NCBI RefSeq assembly: GCF_048773025.1
Contig: NW_027413960.1
Span: 6,637,945-6,701,944, forward strand
Length of the DNA stretch: 64,000 nt
Direction of reading: 5' to 3'
DNA from: Camelus bactrianus
Taxonomy: Eukaryota > Chordata > Mammalia > Artiodactyla > Camelidae
Positions 13,431 to 26,151 of the stretch are shown here, in pieces; position 1 is the first letter of the stretch; the number at the start of each line of letters is the position of its first letter. The position numbers and the translations under genes are program-made. Under the pieces are notes generated by a model. The model did not search any database, had not been told where the DNA came from, and worked only from the letters and a program-made list of their open reading frames with translations.

Positions 13431-14534
13431 AGCTTGTACCTCCCCATATATAATAAGGAGTGTAGTTTGCAACTGAAAAGAAACTTTGTGTTCTCAACAA
13501 GCTAGTTGAAGGACGGCTTTCACACACACTTATCTCTAAGAAATGTGCACGTGGAGAGATGTTCGTTCATCTAGCACAAAGGGAACGGGTTGCAGGTGAA
13601 ACTCTTACTCTGGTTTCTCAGTATGTTTCCTAGTGCCGGTTTGAATTTCCTGAAATTTTCATTGTAAAAGCGAGTTGGATCTAATACATACCCATATATA
13701 AGTATGGAGTGTATTTTGCAACTGAAAAGAAACTTTATATTCCCAACAAGCTAATTGAAGGACGGCTCCCCACACTTATATCTCAGAAATAAGCATGTGG
13801 AAATACGTTCTTTCATCTATCAAAAAGGGAACGGATTGAAGGAGAAACTCATACACTGTTTTCTCAGTCTGTTTCCAAGTGTCGCTTTGAAGTTCCTGCA
13901 GTTTTCTCTGTAAAACAGATTTGCAGCTAGTACTTCCCCATATATATGTATGGAGTGTAGTTTGCAACTGAAAAGAAACATTGTGTTCCCAACAAGCTAG
14001 GTGAAGGGCGGCTTTCACCCATAGTTATCTCTCAGTCCTGAACATGTGGAGAGAGATTCATTCATCTAGGTCAAATTGAACGGTTTGCAGTAGAAACTTT
14101 TATTCTGGTTTCTCAGTCTATTTCCTAGAGCCGGTTTGAATTTCCTGCAGTTTTCACTGTAAAACCGATTTGAGCTATTACCTCCCCATATATATGTATT
14201 GAGAGTAGTTTGCAAGTAAAAAGAAACTTTGTGTTCCCAACAAGCTAGGTGAAGAACGGCTTTCACACACAATTATCTCTCAGAAATTAGCATGTGGAGA
14301 GACTTTCGTTCACCTAGCAAAAATGGAACGTGTTGCAGGGGAAACTTTTACTTTGGGTTCTGAGTCTGTTTCCTAGTGCCGATCTGAAGTTCCAGCAGTT
14401 TTCATTGTAAAACCGAGTTGGAGCTAGTACCTCCCCATATAAATATATGGTGTGTAGTTTGCAAATGAAAAGAAACTTTGTGTTCCCAACAAGCTAGGTG
14501 AAGGACGTCTTTCACACACAATTATCTCTCAGAA

Positions 14535-15200
14535 CTGAGCATGTGGATAGACGTTCGTTCACCTAGCACAAATGGAACGGTTTTGAGGAGAAATTTTACT
14601 CTGGGTTCTGAGTCTGTTTCCTAGTGCAGGTTTGAATTCCCTGCAGTTTTCACTTAAAACCAAGTTGGAGCTAGTAGCACCCATATATATGTATGGAGTG
14701 TAGTATGCAACTGAAAAGAAATTTTGCGTTCTCATCAAGCTTGTTGAAGAATGGCTTTCACACACAATTATCTTTCAGATCTGAGCATGTGGAGAGACGA
14801 TTTTCCATCCAGCACAATGGGAATGGGTAGAATGAAAAACTGTTACTCTGGTTTGTCAGTCTGTTTCATAGAGCCGGTTTGAAGTTCCTGCAGTTTTACT
14901 GTAAAACCGAATTGGAGCTAGTACCTCCCCATATACATCTATGGAGTGTAGTTTGCAACTGAAAAGAATCTTTGTGTTCCCAACAAGCTACGTGAAGGAC
15001 GGCATTCACACACACTTATCTCTCAGATCTGAACATGTGGAGAGACTTTCGTTCATCTAGCACAATGGGAACGATTTGCAGGGGAAATTTTACTAAGCTT
15101 TTTCAGTCTGTTTCCTAGTGCCGTATTGAAGTTCCTGCAGATTTCACTGTAAAAGCCATATGAGCTTGTACCACCCCATATATATGTATGGAGTGTAGTT
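14535..15200 (+). repeat. Diverged six-monomer repeat, left copy
   Basis: Four diagnostic features recur about 1,485 bp later (six monomers, right copy near 16020-16690). They are the monomer with GGTTTGAATTCCCTG and CACTTAAAACC, the C monomer with TTTTGCGTTCTCATCA, the monomer with ATCCAGCACAATGGGAATGG, and the D monomer with CCGTATTGAAGTTCCTGCAG. Copies differ by scattered substitutions. A D-type marker also falls every three monomers (15091, 15832, 16574), so the six-mer may be two trimers. Confidence 0.65.
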
Positions 15201-16019
15201 TGCAACTGGAAAGAAACTTAGCGTTTTCAACAAGCTAGATGAAAGACGGCTTTCACACACACATATCTCTCAGAACTGAGCATGTGGAGAGACGTTCGTT
15301 CATCTAGCACAATCGGAATGGGTAGCAGGAGAAACTGTTACTCTGGTTTTTCAGTCTGTTTCCTAGAGCCGGTTTGAAGTTCCTGAAGTTTTCACTGTAA
15401 AACTGAGTTGAAGATTATACCTCCCAACATATGTATGCAGTGTATTTTGCAACTGAAAAAAACTTTGTGTTCCAAACAAGCTAGGTGAAGGACGGCTTTC
15501 ACACACACTTATATCTCAGATCTTAGCATGTGGAGAGACGTTCGTTCACCTAGCACAAAGGGAAAGTTTTGCAGGGGAAACTTTTACTCTGAGCTCTGAG
15601 TCTGTTTCCTAGTGCCGATCTGAAGTTCCAGCAGTTTTCACTGTAAAATCGAGTTGGAGCTAGTACCTCCCCATATATATATATGGAGTGTAGTTTGCAA
15701 ATGAAAAGAATCTTTGTGTTCCCAACATGCTAGGTGAAGGACGGCATTCACAAACACTTATCTCTCAGAACTGAGCATGTGGAGAGACGTTCGTTCATCC
15801 AGCACAATGGGAACTGTTTGCAGGTGAAATTTTACTAAGCTTTCTCTGTCTGTTTCCTAGTACCCTTTATAAGTTCCTGCAGTTTTCACTGTAAAAACGA
15901 TTTGAGCTTTTACTTCCCCATATATATGTATGGAGTGTATTTTGCAACTGAAAAGAATCTTTGTGTTCCCAACAATCTTGGTGAAGGACGGCTTACACAC
16001 ACACTTATCTCTCAGAACT

Positions 16020-16690
16020 GAGCATGTGGAGAGACACTCGTTCACCTAGCACAAATGGAACTTTTTTGAGGAGAAACTTTTACTCTGGGTTCTGAGTCTG
16101 TTTTCTAGTGCAGGTTTGAATTCCCTGAAGTTTTCACTTAAAACCCATTTGGAGCTAGTAGCACCGATATATATGTATGGAGTGTAGTTTGCAACTGAAA
16201 AGAAATTTTGCGTTCTCATCATGCTAGTTGAAGAATGGCTTTCACACACAATTATCTCTCAGATCTGAGCATGTGGAGAGACGATCGTTCATCCAGCACA
16301 ATGGGAATGGGTAGCATGAAATACATTTACTCTTGTTTCTCAGTCTGTTTCCTAGTACCGGTTTGAAGTTCCTGCAGGTTTCAGTGTAAAACCGAATTGG
16401 AGCTAGTACCTCCCCATATATATGTATGGATTGTAGTTTGCAACTGAATAGAATCTTTATATTTCCAAGAAGCTACGTGAAGGACGGATTTCACACACAC
16501 TTATCTCTCAGATCTGAGTATGTGGAGAGACGTTCGTTCATCTAGCACAAAAGGAACGATTTGCAGTGGAAATTTTACTAAGCTTTTCCAGTCTGCTTCC
16601 TAGTGCCGTATTGAAGTTCCTGCAGTTTTCACTGTAAAACCGATATGAGCTTTTACCTCCCCATATATATGTATGGAGTGTAGTTTGCAA
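16020..16690 (+). repeat. Diverged six-monomer repeat, right copy
   Basis: Right partner of 14535-15200 at an offset of about 1,483-1,487 bp. Both partners are present again in A2 (near 56709 and 58194). Confidence 0.65.
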
Positions 16691-16799
16691 CTGAAAAGAA
16701 ACTTTGTGTTCCCCACAAGCTAGGTGAAGGACGGCTTACACACACACTTATCTCGCAGACCTGAGCATGTGGAGAGACGTTCATTCATCTAGCACAAAG

Positions 16800-17630
16800 G
16801 GAGCGGGTTGCAGGGGAAACATTTACTCTGGTCTCTCAGTGTGTTTCCTAGTGTCCGTTGGAATTTCCTGCAGTTTTCTCTGTAAAACTTAGTTGGAGAT
16901 AGTACCTACCCATATATATTTATGGAGTGTATTTTGCAACTGATAAGTATCTTTGTGTTCCCAACAATCTAAGGGAATGACAGGTTTCACACAAAATTTT
17001 CTCTCAGAATTGAGCATGTGGAGAGAAGTTCGTTCACCTAGCACAAAGAAAACTGGTTGAAGGGGAAAATGTTTCTCCGGGTTCTGAGTCTGTTTCCTAG
17101 TGGCGTTATGAAGTTCCTGCAGTTTTCACTGAAAAATCGATTTGAGCTAGTACCTCCCCATATATATGTATGGAATGTATTTTGCAACTGAAAAGAAACT
17201 TTGTGTTCCCAACAACCTAGTTGAAAGACGGCATTCACACACAATTATCTCTCAGAAATGAGCAAGTGATAAGACGTTCTTTCATCCAGCACAAAGGGGA
17301 CGGTTTGAAGGAGAAACTTTTACTCTGGTTTCTCAGTCTATTTCCTAGTGTCAGTTTGAAGTTCCTGCAGTTTTCACTGTAAAACACAGTTGGAGCTAGG
17401 ACCTCCCCTTATATATGTATGGAGTGTAGTTTGCAACTGAAAAGAAACTTTGTGTTCCCAACAAGCTAGGTGAAGGACGGCTTTCACACATACTTATCTC
17501 TCAGAACTGAGCATGTGGAGAGAAATTCGTTCACCTAGGACAAAGGGACGGTTTACAGGAGAAACTTTTACTCTGGGTTCTGAGACTCTTTCCTAGTGCC
17601 GGTTTGAATTTCTGCAGTTTTCAATGTAAA
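16800..17630 (+). repeat. Four-monomer module E-L-x-B, copy 2
   Basis: E marker near 16848, L near 17065, B near 17538. It lies 4,212 bp (17 monomers) after copy 1. The A2 equivalent begins near 58974. Confidence 0.65.
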
Positions 17631-20600
17631 ACAGACTTGGAGCTAGTACATCCCCATATATATGTATGGAGTGTAATTTGCAACTGAAAAGAATCTGTGT
17701 TCCCAACAAGCTTGGTGAAGGACGGTTTCACACACACTTATCCCTCAGAACTGAGCATCTGTAGAGACGTTCATTCATCTAGCACAAACTGAACGGCTTG
17801 CAGGGGAATATTTTACTCTGGTTTCTCAATCTGTTTCCTAGTGCCGGTTTGAAGTTCCTGCAGTTTTCACTGTAAAACCGAGTTGGAGCTAGTACCTCCC
17901 CATATACTTATGGAGTGTAGTTTGCAACTTAAAAGAAAATTTGTGTTCCCAAAAAGCTTTGAGATGGATTGCTTTCACACACCCTTATCTCTCACAACTA
18001 GCATGTGGATATAAGTTCGTTCATCTAGCACAAAGGGAACGGATTGTAGGGAAAATTATACTGAGCATTCACAGTCTGTTTCCAAGTGCCGGATAGAAAT
18101 TCCTGTTATTTTCACTGTAAAACCGATTTGATCTAGTACGTCAGCATGTTTATGTATGGAGTGTATTTTGCAATGAAAAGAAACTTTGTGTTCCCAGCAA
18201 GCAAGGTGAAGGACGGCTTTCACACACACTTACCTCTCAGAACTGAGCATGTGGAGAGACATTTGTTCACCTAGCACAAATGGAACGGGTTGCAGGAGAA
18301 ACTGTTTCTCTGGGTTCAGAGTTTGTTTCCTAGTGCTGGTCTGAATTTCCTGCAGTTATCACTGTAAAACCGAGTTGGAGCTAGTACCTCCCCATATATA
18401 TGTACGGAGTGTAATTTGCAACTGAAAAGAAACTTTGTGTTCCCAACAAGTTAGGTGAAGTGCGGCTTTAACACACACTTACCTCCCGAACTGAGCATGT
18501 GGATAGACGTTCGTTCACCTATGACAATGGGAACGGTTTACAGGAGAAATATTTACTCTGGGTTCTGAGACTGTTTCCTAGTGCCGGTTTTAAGTTCCTG
18601 CAGTTTTCACTGTATAACCGAGTTGGAGCTAATACCTCCCCATATATATTTATGAAGTGTAGTATGCAACTGGAAAGAAACTTTGTTTCCCAACAAGCTA
18701 GATGATGGACGGCTTTCACACACACTTATCTCTCAGAACCTAGCATGTGGAGAGATGTTCGTTCATCTAGCACAAATGGAACGGTTTGCAGCGGAAATTT
18801 TACTAAGATATCACAGTCTGTTTCCTAGTGCCTTATAGAAGTTCCTGCAGTTTTCACTGTAAAACCGAGTTGGAGCTAGTACCTCCCCTTATATACGTAT
18901 GGAGTGTAATTAGCAACTGAAAGAAACTTTGTGTTTCCAACAAGCTAGTTGAAGGACGGCTTTCACCCAAACTTATGTTGCAGAACTGAGCATGTGGATA
19001 GACTTTCGTTCATCTAGCACAAAGGAAACCGGTTTCAGGAGAAACTTTTACTCTGGCTTTTCAGTCTTTTTCCTAGTACCGTTTTGAAGTTCCTGCAGTT
19101 TTCACTGTAAAACTATTTGGAGCTAGTACCACCCCATATATATGTACGGGGTGTAGTTTGCAACTTAAAAGAAACTTTGCGTTCTCAACAAGCTGGATGA
19201 AGTATGGCTTTCACACACACTTATCTCTCAGAACTGATCATGTGGAGAGACTTACATTCATGTAGCAAAAAGAGAAAGGGTTGCAGGGAAAAATTGTTCT
19301 GTGGATTCTCATTCAGTTTCCCAGGGCCGGTTTGAAGTTCCTGCAGTTTTCACTGTAAAACCGAGTTGGAGACTATACATTACCATATATGTATGCAGTG
19401 TAGTTTGCAACTGAAAGAATCTTTGTGTTCCCAACAAGCTAGTTGAAGGACGGCTTTCACACACACTTATCTCTTAGAACTGAGCATGTGGAGGGACGTT
19501 TGTTCATCTAGCACAAAGGGAACGGGTGGAAGGGGAAATTTTACTCAGCTTTCTCAGTCCGTTTCCTAGTGCCGTTTTGAAGTTCCTGCAGTTTTCACTG
19601 TGAAAACTATTTGAGCTAGTACCTCCCCATATATATTTATGGAGTGTAGTTTGCAACTGAAAAGAAATTTTGTGTTCCCAAGAAGCTATGTGAAGACGGC
19701 TTCACACACACTTATCTCTCAGAATTGAGCATGTGGAGAGACGTTCATTCATCTAGCACAAATGGAGCGGGTTGCAGGAGAAAGTATTTTCTGGTTTCTC
19801 AATCAGTTTTCTTGTGCCTGTTTGAAGTTGCTGCAGTTTTCACTGTAAACCCGAGTTGGAGCTATTACCTCCACTTATATATGTATCGTGTGGTTTGCAA
19901 CTGAACAGAAACTTTGTGTTCCCAACAAGCTAGGTGAAGGATGGCTTTCACACACACTTATCTCTCAGATATGAACATCTGGAAAGACGTTCATTCATCT
20001 AGCACAATGGGAACGGGTTGCAGGGGAAACTTTTACTCTGGTTTCTCAGTGTGTTTCCTAGTGTCCGTTGGAAGTTCCTTCAGTTTTCTCTGTAAAGCCC
20101 AGTTGGAGCAAGTACCACCTCATTTATATGTATGGAGTGAACTTTGCAACTGAAAAGAAACTTTCCATTCTCAAAAAGATAAGTGAAGTATGGCTTTCAC
20201 ACACTATTAACTCTCAGAGCTGAGCATGTGAATAGACTTTCGTTCATGTAGCACAAAGGGAACGGGTTGCAGGGGAAACTTGTACCCTGGATTTCAGTCA
20301 GTTTCCTAGTGCCGGTTTGAAGTTCCTGCAGTTTTCACTGTAAAACACAGTGGGAGCTAGTACCTGCCCATATATATGTATGGAGTGTAGTTTGCAACTG
20401 AAAAGAAACTTTGTGTTCCCAAGAAGGTAGGTGAAGTACGCCTTTCACACACACTTATCTCTCAGAAATGAGCATGTGGAGAGACGTTCGTTCACCTAGG
20501 AGAAAGGGACGTTTTATGGGAGAAACTTTTACTCTGGGTTCTGAGACTGTTTCCTAGTGCCAGATTGAATTTCCTGCAGTTTTCTCTGTAAAACTGAGTT

Positions 20601-21009
20601 GGAGCTAGTACCTTCCCATATATATGTATGGAGTGTAGTTTGCAACTGAAAAGAAACTTTGTGTTCCCAACAAGTTTGTTGATGTACAGCTTTCACACTC
20701 ACTTATCTCTCAGAACAGAGCATGTGGAGAGACATTCATTCATCTAGCACAAAGGGAACGGGATGCAGGGGTATCTATTCTCTGGTTTATCAACCTGTTT
20801 CCTAGTGCCTGTTTGAAGTTCCTGCAGATTTCACTGTAAACCAGGGTTGGAGCTAGTACCTCCCCTTATATATGTATGGATTGTGTTTTGCAACTTAATA
20901 GAAACTTTATGTTCCCAACAAGTTAGTTGAAGTACGGCTTTCACACACATTTTTCTCTCAGATCTGAGCATCTGGAGAGACGTTCATTCATCTAGCACAA
21001 AGGGGACTG

Positions 21010-21840
21010 TTTGCAGGGGAAAATTTTTCTCTGGTTTCTCAGTGTGTTTCCTAGTTTCCGTTGGAATTTATTGCAGTTTTCTGTGTAAAACCTAGTTGGA
21101 GCTAGTACCTACCCATATATATTTATGGAGTGTAGTTTTCAACTGAGAAGTATCTTTGTGTTCCCAACAAGCTAGGTGAAAAACGGCTTTCACACACACT
21201 TATCACTCAGAATTGAGTATGTGGAAAGACGTTCGTTCACCTAGCACAAAGTGAACGGTTTGCTGGAGAAATTGTTTCTCTGGGTTCTGAGACTATTTCC
21301 TAGTGCCGGACTGAAGTTCCTGCAGTTTTCACTGTAAAACCCAGTTGGAGCTAGTACCTCCCCATATATAAGTAAGGAATGTAGTTTGCAACTGAAAAGA
21401 AACTTTGTGTTCCCAATTAGCTAGGTGAAGAACAGCTTTCACACACACTTATCTCTCAGAACTGAGCAAGTGGAGAGACGTTCGTTCATCCAGCACAATG
21501 GGAACGGGTAGCAGGGAAAGTGTTACTCCGGGTTCTCAGTCTCTTTCCTAGAGCCGGTTTGAAGTTCCTGCAGTTTTCACTGTAAATCCGAGTTGGAGCT
21601 TGTACATCCCCATATATATGTATGGAGTGTAGTTTGCAACTTAAAAGAAACTTTGTGTTCCCAACAAGCTAGGTGAAGGGCGGCTTTCACACACACTTAT
21701 TTCTCTGAAATGAGCATGTGGAGAGACGTTCGTTCACCTAGGACAAATGGAAAGGTTTACAGGAGAAACTTTTACTCTGGGTTCTGATACTGTTTCCTAG
21801 TGCCGGTTTGAAGTTCTTGCAGTTTTCATTGTAAAACCGA
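21010..21840 (+). repeat. Four-monomer module E-L-x-B, copy 3
   Basis: E marker near 21054, L near 21265, a C-like third monomer (CATCCAGCACAATGGGAACG near 21486), B near 21742. It lies about 4,206 bp (17 monomers) after copy 2. The A2 equivalent begins near 62936. Confidence 0.65.
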
Positions 21841-22254
21841 TTTGGAGCTAGTACCTCCCCATATATATGTATGGAGTGTAGTTTGCAACTGAAAAGAAAC
21901 TTTGTTTTCCAAACAAGCTAGTTGAAGGACGGCTTTCACACACACTTATATCTCAGAAGTGAGCATGTGGAGAGACGTTCGTTCATCTAGCGCAAAGGGA
22001 ACGGTTTGAAGAGAAAATTTTACTCAGCATTCTCAGTCTGTTTCCTAGTCCCGGATTGAAATTCCTGCTAGTTTCTCTGTAAAACCGATTTGAGCTTGTA
22101 CCTCCGCATGTATATGTATGGACAGTGTTTTGCAACTGAAAAGAAACTTTGTGTTCCCAGCAAGCTAGGTAAAGGACGGCTTTCACACACACTTATATCT
22201 CAGATCTGAGCATCTGGAGAGACGTTCATTCATCTAACACAAAGTGAACGGCTT

Positions 22255-23085
22255 GCAGTTGAAACTTTTACTCTGATTTCTCAGTGTTCTTCCTAGTGTC
22301 CGTTGGAATTTCCTGCAGTTTTCTCTGTAAAACCGACTTGTAGCTAGTACCTACCCATATATATTTATGGAGTGTATTTTGCAACTGAGAAGTATCTTTG
22401 TGTTCCCAACAAACTAGGTGAAGGACGGCTTTCACACACAATTATCTCTCAGAATTGAGCATGTGGAGAGACGTTTGTTCATCTAGCACAAAGTGAAAGG
22501 GCTGCAGGTGAAACTGTTTCTCTGGGTTCTGAGTCTGTTTCCTAGTGCCGGATTGAAGTTCCTGCAGTTTTCACTGTAAAATCCAGTTGGAGCTAGTACC
22601 ACCACATATATATATATATGGAGTGTAGTTTGCAACTGAAAAGAAAATTTGCATTCTCAACAAGCTAGGTGAAGGATGGCTTTCACACACAATTATCTCT
22701 CTGAACTGAGCATGTGGAGAAACGTTCATTCATGTAGAACAAAGGGAACGGTTTGCAGGGGAAACTTCTACTCTTGTTTCTCAGTCTGTTTCCTAGTGCC
22801 GGTTTCATGTTCCTGCAGTTTTCACTGTAAAACCTAGTTGGAGCTAGTACCTCCCCATATATATGTATGGAGTGTATTTTACAACTGAAAAGAAACTTTG
22901 TGTTTCCAACAAGCTAGGTGGAGAGCGGCTTTCACACAAATTTATCTCTTACAACTGAGCATGTGGAGAGACGTTCGTTCACCTAGGACAAAGGGATCGG
23001 TTTACAGGTGAAACTTTTACTCTGGGTTCTGAGACTGTTTCCTAGTGCCGGTTTGAAGTTCCTGCAATTTTCATTGTAAAACCGA
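22255..23085 (+). repeat. Four-monomer module E-L-x-B, copy 4
   Basis: E marker near 22298, L near 22512, a C monomer near 22651, B near 22988. It lies 1,244 bp (five monomers) after copy 3, so copies 3 and 4 form a diverged five-monomer repeat. Confidence 0.65.
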
Positions 23086-24218
23086 GTTGGAGCTATTACA
23101 TCCCCATATATATGAATGGAGTGTAGTTTGCAACTGAAAAGAAACTTTGTGTTCCCAACAAGCTAGGTGAAGTGAGGCTTTCACACACACTTATCCCTCA
23201 GAACTGAGCATGTGGTGAGACGTTTGTTCACCTAGCCGAAATGGAATGTTTTGGATTAGAAACTTTTACTCTGGGTTCTGTGTCTGTTTCCTAGTGCCTG
23301 TTTGTAGTTCCTGTAGTTTTCACTGTAAAACCGAGTTGGAGCTATTATTTCCCCATATAAATGTATGGAGTGTATTCTGTAACTGAAAAGAAACTTTGTG
23401 TTCCCAACAATCTAGGTGAAGGACGGCTTTCATACAAACTTATCTCTCACAACTGAGCATGTGGAGAGACGTTCGTTCATGTAGTTTAAAGGGAACGGCT
23501 TGTGGGGGAAATTTTACTAAGCTTTCTCAGTCTGTTTCCTAGTGCCGTATTGAAGTTCCTGCTGTTTTCACTGTAAAACCGATTTGAGGTAGTACCTCCC
23601 CATATATATGTATGGAGTACAGTTTGCAACTGAAAAGAAACTTTGTGTTCCCAACAATCAAGTTGAAGGACGGCTTTCACACACACTTATCTCTCTGAAA
23701 AGAGCATGTGGAGAGACTTTCATTCATGTAGCACAATGGGAGCGGGTTGCAGGGGAAAGTATTTTCTGGTTTCTCAATATGTTTTCTAGTGCCGATTTGA
23801 AGTTCCTGCATTTTTCACTGTAAAATCGTGTTGGAGCTAGTACCTCCCTATATATATGTACGGTGTGTAGTTTACAACTGAAAAGAAACTTTGCGTTCTC
23901 AACAAGCTAGTTGAAGAATGGCTTTCACACACAATTATGTCTCAGAACGGAGCATGTGGAGAGACTTTCGTTCATGTAGCACAAATGGAACGGGTTGCAG
24001 GGGAAAATTTTACTCTTGTTTCTCAGACAGTTTCTTAGTTCCGCATTGAAGTTACTGCAGTTTTCACTGTAAAATCGAGTTGGAGCTAGTACTTCCCCAT
24101 ATATATTTATGGATTGTTGTTTGCAAATGAAAAGAAACTTTGTGTTCCCAACAAGCTTGGTGAAGGACGGCTTTCACACATACTTATCTCTCAGATCTGA
24201 GCATGTGGAGAGACTTTC

Positions 24219-25192
24219 ATTCATCTAGCACAAAGGGAACGGGCTGCAGGAGAAACTTTTACTCAGGTCTCTGTCTGTTTCCTAGTGCCGGTTTGAAGTT
24301 CCCGCAGATTTCACTTTAATACCGAGTTGGACCTAATAGCTCTCCATATATTTTATGGGATGTAGTTTGCAAATGATAAGAAACTATGTGCTTCAAACAA
24401 GCTAGGTTAAGGACGGCTTTCACACACTCTTAACTGTCAGAACTGAGCATGTGGGGAGACGTTCATTCATGTAGCACAAATGGAACTTGTTGCAGTAGAA
24501 ATTTTACTCTGGTTTCTCAGTATGTTTCCTAGAGCTGGTATGAAGTTCCTGCAGTTTTCACTGTAAAACTGAGTTGTAGCTAATCCCTAACCTTATATAT
24601 GTATGGAGTGTAATTTGCAACTGAAAAGAAATTTTGTATTCCAAACAAACTAGGTTAAAGTCGGCTTTCACACACACAAATCTCTCCGACCTGAGAATGT
24701 GGAGAGATATTCCTTCATCGTGCACAAAGGGAACATGTTGCCGGAGAAATTTTTATTCTAGTTTCTCTGTATCTTTCATAGTGCCTGTTTGAAGTTCCAG
24801 AAGTTTTCACTGTAAAACCGATTTGGAGCTTCAACATCCCCATATATATGTATGGAGTGTGGTTATGCAACTGAAAAGAAACTATGTGTTCCCAACAAGC
24901 TTGGTGAAGGACGGTTTTCACACAAAATTATCTCTCAGAATTGAGCATGTGGAGAGACGTTCGTTCATCTAGCACAAAGGGAAGGGGTTGCAGGAGAAAG
25001 CTATATTCTGGTTTCTCAGTCTATTTCCCAGTGCAGCTTTGTAGTTCCTGCAGTTTTCAATGTAAAACCGAGTTGGAGCTAATAAATCCCCATATATATG
25101 TATGAAGTGTAGTATGCCACTAAAAGAAACTTTGTGATTCCAACAAGCTAGTTGAAGGACGGCTTTCACACACACTTATCTCTCAGAACTGA
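24219..25192 (+). repeat. Segment W, copy 1
   Basis: These 974 bp (about four monomers) recur at 36147-37120 at an offset of 11,928. The left edge is the junction that joined T to W in the second copy. Its last two monomers are a young monomer-level duplication (see 25061-25196). Confidence 0.92.
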
Positions 25193-25196
25193 CCAT
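25061..25196 (+). repeat. Monomer-level duplication, left partner
   Basis: The block beginning TGTAAAACCGAGTTGGAGCT, containing TATGAAGTGTAGTATGCC and ending ACTGACCATG recurs exactly 248 bp later (25309-25444). Only a few mismatches are seen, against the much larger differences between most neighbouring monomers. This is a young single-monomer duplication or conversion. Its W/Q edge is where the 4,723-bp unit begins. Confidence 0.8.
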
Positions 25197-25308
25197 GAGG
25201 AGAGACGTTCATTCATCTAGCACAAAGGGAATGGGTTGCAGGGGAAACTATTACTCTGGTTTATCAGCCTGTATCCTATTGCCGGTTTGAAGTTCCTGCA
25301 GTTTTCAC

Positions 25309-25444
25309 TGTAAAACCGAGTTGGAGCTAATAAATCCCCATATATATGTATGAAGTGTAGTATGCCACTGAAAGAAACTTTGTGATCCCAACAAGCTAGT
25401 TGAAGGACGGCTTTCACACACACTTATCTCTCAGAACTGACCAT
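25309..25444 (+). repeat. Monomer-level duplication, right partner
   Basis: Partner of 25061-25196. It is also carried inside Q2 and Q3 as part of those copies (30032-30167 and 37237-37372). Confidence 0.8.
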
Positions 25445-26151
25445 GTGGAGAGACGTTCGTTCATCTATCACAAAGGGATCGTGATGCAGGAGAAAATCTT
25501 ACTATGGTTTCTCTGTCTGTTTCCTAGTGCCGGTTTGATGTTCCTGCAGTTTTCAGTGTAAAATCGAGTTGGAGTTAATACCTATCCTTATATATGTATG
25601 GAGTGTAGTTTGCAAATGAAAAGAAACTTTGTGTTCCCAACAAGCTAGGTGAAAGACGGCTTTCACACACAATTATCTCTCAGAAATGAGCATGTGTAGA
25701 GACGTTCGTTCATCTAGCACAAAGGGAAAGGGTTGCAGGAGAAACTTTTACTGTGGTTTCTCAGTCTGTTTCCTAGTGCCGGTTTGAATTTCCTGCAGTT
25801 TTCACTGTAAAACCGATTTGGAGCGTGTACTTCCCCATATATATGTATGGAGTGTAGTTTGAAACTGAAAGGAAACTTTGTGTTCCCAAAAAGCTAGGTG
25901 ATGGACGGCTTTCACACATAATTATCTCTCAGAACTGAGCACGTGGTGAGACGTTCGTTGATATAGAACAATGGGAATGGTTGGCAGGAGAAACTCTTAC
26001 TCTGGTTTGGCATTCTGTTTCTTAGTGCCGGTTTGAAGTTCCTGCAGTTTTCACTGTAAAACCGATTTGGATCTAATACATCCCCATATAAATATATGGT
26101 GTGTAGTTAGCAACTGAAAAGAAACTTTGTGTTCCCAACAAGCTAGGTGAA

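Larger units (their letters stand above)
1..22074 (+). repeat. Large higher-order block, copy A1
   Basis: Bases 1-20466 match 42175-62640 at a constant offset of 42,174. After a one-monomer loss in the second copy, bases 20715-22074 match 62641-64000 at an offset of 41,926. Identity is near-complete: the single-base differences I found are 1812 (G, C in the copy), 13671 (C/T), 18813 (A/T), 19057 (C/T) and 21123 (T/A). The offset equals 170 monomers. The match stops only because the window ends. Such long near-identity between monomers that are otherwise diverged shows recent duplication of the whole block. Confidence 0.96.
1178..24218 (+). repeat. Segment M, single path between T and W
   Basis: This is the long middle part of the inferred ancestral 30,246-bp higher-order unit. 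Its first 20.9 kb reappear in copy A2 (43352-64000). Bases 22075-24218 occur once in the window only because the window ends. It contains the boundary between two sets of monomer variants near 11,560. No gene or foreign element is visible in it. Confidence 0.9.
11560..24218 (+). repeat. Zone II monomer variants (first occurrence)
   Basis: Recurrent variants here include B (GACGGTTTACAGGAG with GGGTTCTGAGACTG; about 13326, 17538, 21742 and 22988), C (TTGCGTTCTCAACAAG or CATCCAGCACAATGGGAA), D (TTTTACTAAGCTTTCTCAG with GATTTGAGC; about 15091, 15832, 16574 and 23516), E (GTGTCCGTTGGAATTTCC with AGTATCTTTGTGTTCCC; about 12636, 16848, 21054 and 22298) and L (TGTTTCTCTGGGTTCTG). They are arranged in partly periodic order. 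Zone II reappears at about 53,734-64,000. Confidence 0.75.
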
